49,308 nt of DNA. It comes from Caballeronia megalochromosomata (lineage in GTDB: Bacteria > Pseudomonadota > Gammaproteobacteria > Burkholderiales > Burkholderiaceae). Every line of letters begins with the position of its first letter. The stretch's first letter is position 1. The stretch spans positions 1 through 49,308 of the forward strand of contig LRBF01000252.1 in assembly GCA_001580565.1 (NCBI GenBank), written 5' to 3'. Position numbers and translations under genes: made by a program. The notes under the pieces are model-generated. The model did no database searches, was not told the origin of the DNA, and saw nothing but the letters and a program-made list of their open reading frames with translations. Shown here piece after piece: positions 49,158-49,308 of this stretch.

Positions 49158-49308
49158 CGGCAATAGCGAGTGCCCCCACAAAACTCACCGGGCTTGGATC
49201 GCGCACGGTCTGACAAGCTAGTTGTTTGAGCGCGCGGGTTCAGCACGAAATAGCTTCGGCTCAGCGCTACGCGCTGCCGTGGGGTATGCAAGGGAAACCA
49301 ACAGGGAA
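49158..49308. other. Right edge, no feature seen
   Basis: With copy B this makes a gene-free stretch of about 319 bp after the asparaginase gene. Beyond the repeat I see no gene, promoter or terminator that I can support. Confidence 0.4.

Noticed and set aside
49058..49291. 77-residue frame across repeat copy B
   Set aside because: Its C-terminal part is encoded by the repeat stem; such frames arise wherever the element occurs.

Overview
The window is about 49 kb of GC-rich DNA with strong G/C third-position bias. Gene content and order point to a betaproteobacterium of the Burkholderiaceae, most like Paraburkholderia or Caballeronia: lexA next to an sbp-cysTWA-cysB-asparaginase run, nodIJ-type exporter genes, DUF5594-like and DUF1488 small genes, and a dispersed repeat of a kind common in that group. 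The genus is an inference from familiarity, not from a search. The DNA reads as chromosome. I see no phage, insertion sequence, integrase, CRISPR array or recognisable defence island.

Layout. 1-6.3 kb: a LysR regulator divergent from a four-gene BMP-type nucleoside ABC importer. 6.3-9.5 kb: dodecin, an unknown basic protein, mscL and a DUF2252 protein, all on the minus strand. 9.8-12.3 kb: glgX, a strong terminator and a possible 39-residue membrane peptide. 12.3-15 kb: a TPR membrane protein with PspA/IM30, then a ribbon-helix-helix protein divergent from a class A penicillin-binding protein (15.4-18 kb). 18.1-19.4 kb: a copper cassette (DUF2946, CopC, PCuAC). 19.56 kb: initiator tRNA-Met with a near-perfect promoter. 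19.8-25.5 kb: a UPF0303 protein, an SMR exporter, a lipoprotein, several small unknowns, and a TetR regulator overlapping a 3-hydroxyisobutyryl-CoA hydrolase-like gene. 25.65 kb: tRNA-His, then dusA.

27-32 kb: small lineage-type genes, an O-methyltransferase, an SDR, an ABM-domain protein, and a minus-strand set of three exported proteins including a lytic transglycosylase. 32-38 kb: a DHA2-type MFS exporter divergent from an aldo/keto reductase, then transketolase and a short 6-phosphogluconate dehydrogenase. 38-42 kb: nodIJ-type ABC exporter, a universal stress protein behind a good sigma-54 promoter, and a DUF2939 protein behind an operator-like inverted repeat. 42-49 kb: lexA with two perfect SOS boxes, the sulfate importer operon with cysB, and an asparaginase.

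Most of this is ordinary core or shell chromosome, and I found no large unknown multi-gene system. The parts most worth a second look are: the repeat family whose three copies each sit just 3' of a gene in the same relative orientation (two of them bracket the window as inverted copies); the DUF2946-led copper cassette; the kinase-like motifs in the DUF2252 protein divergent from glgX; the sigma-54 promoter of the usp gene; the operator-like repeat before the DUF2939 gene; and the exported-protein cassette at 30.4-31.7 kb.
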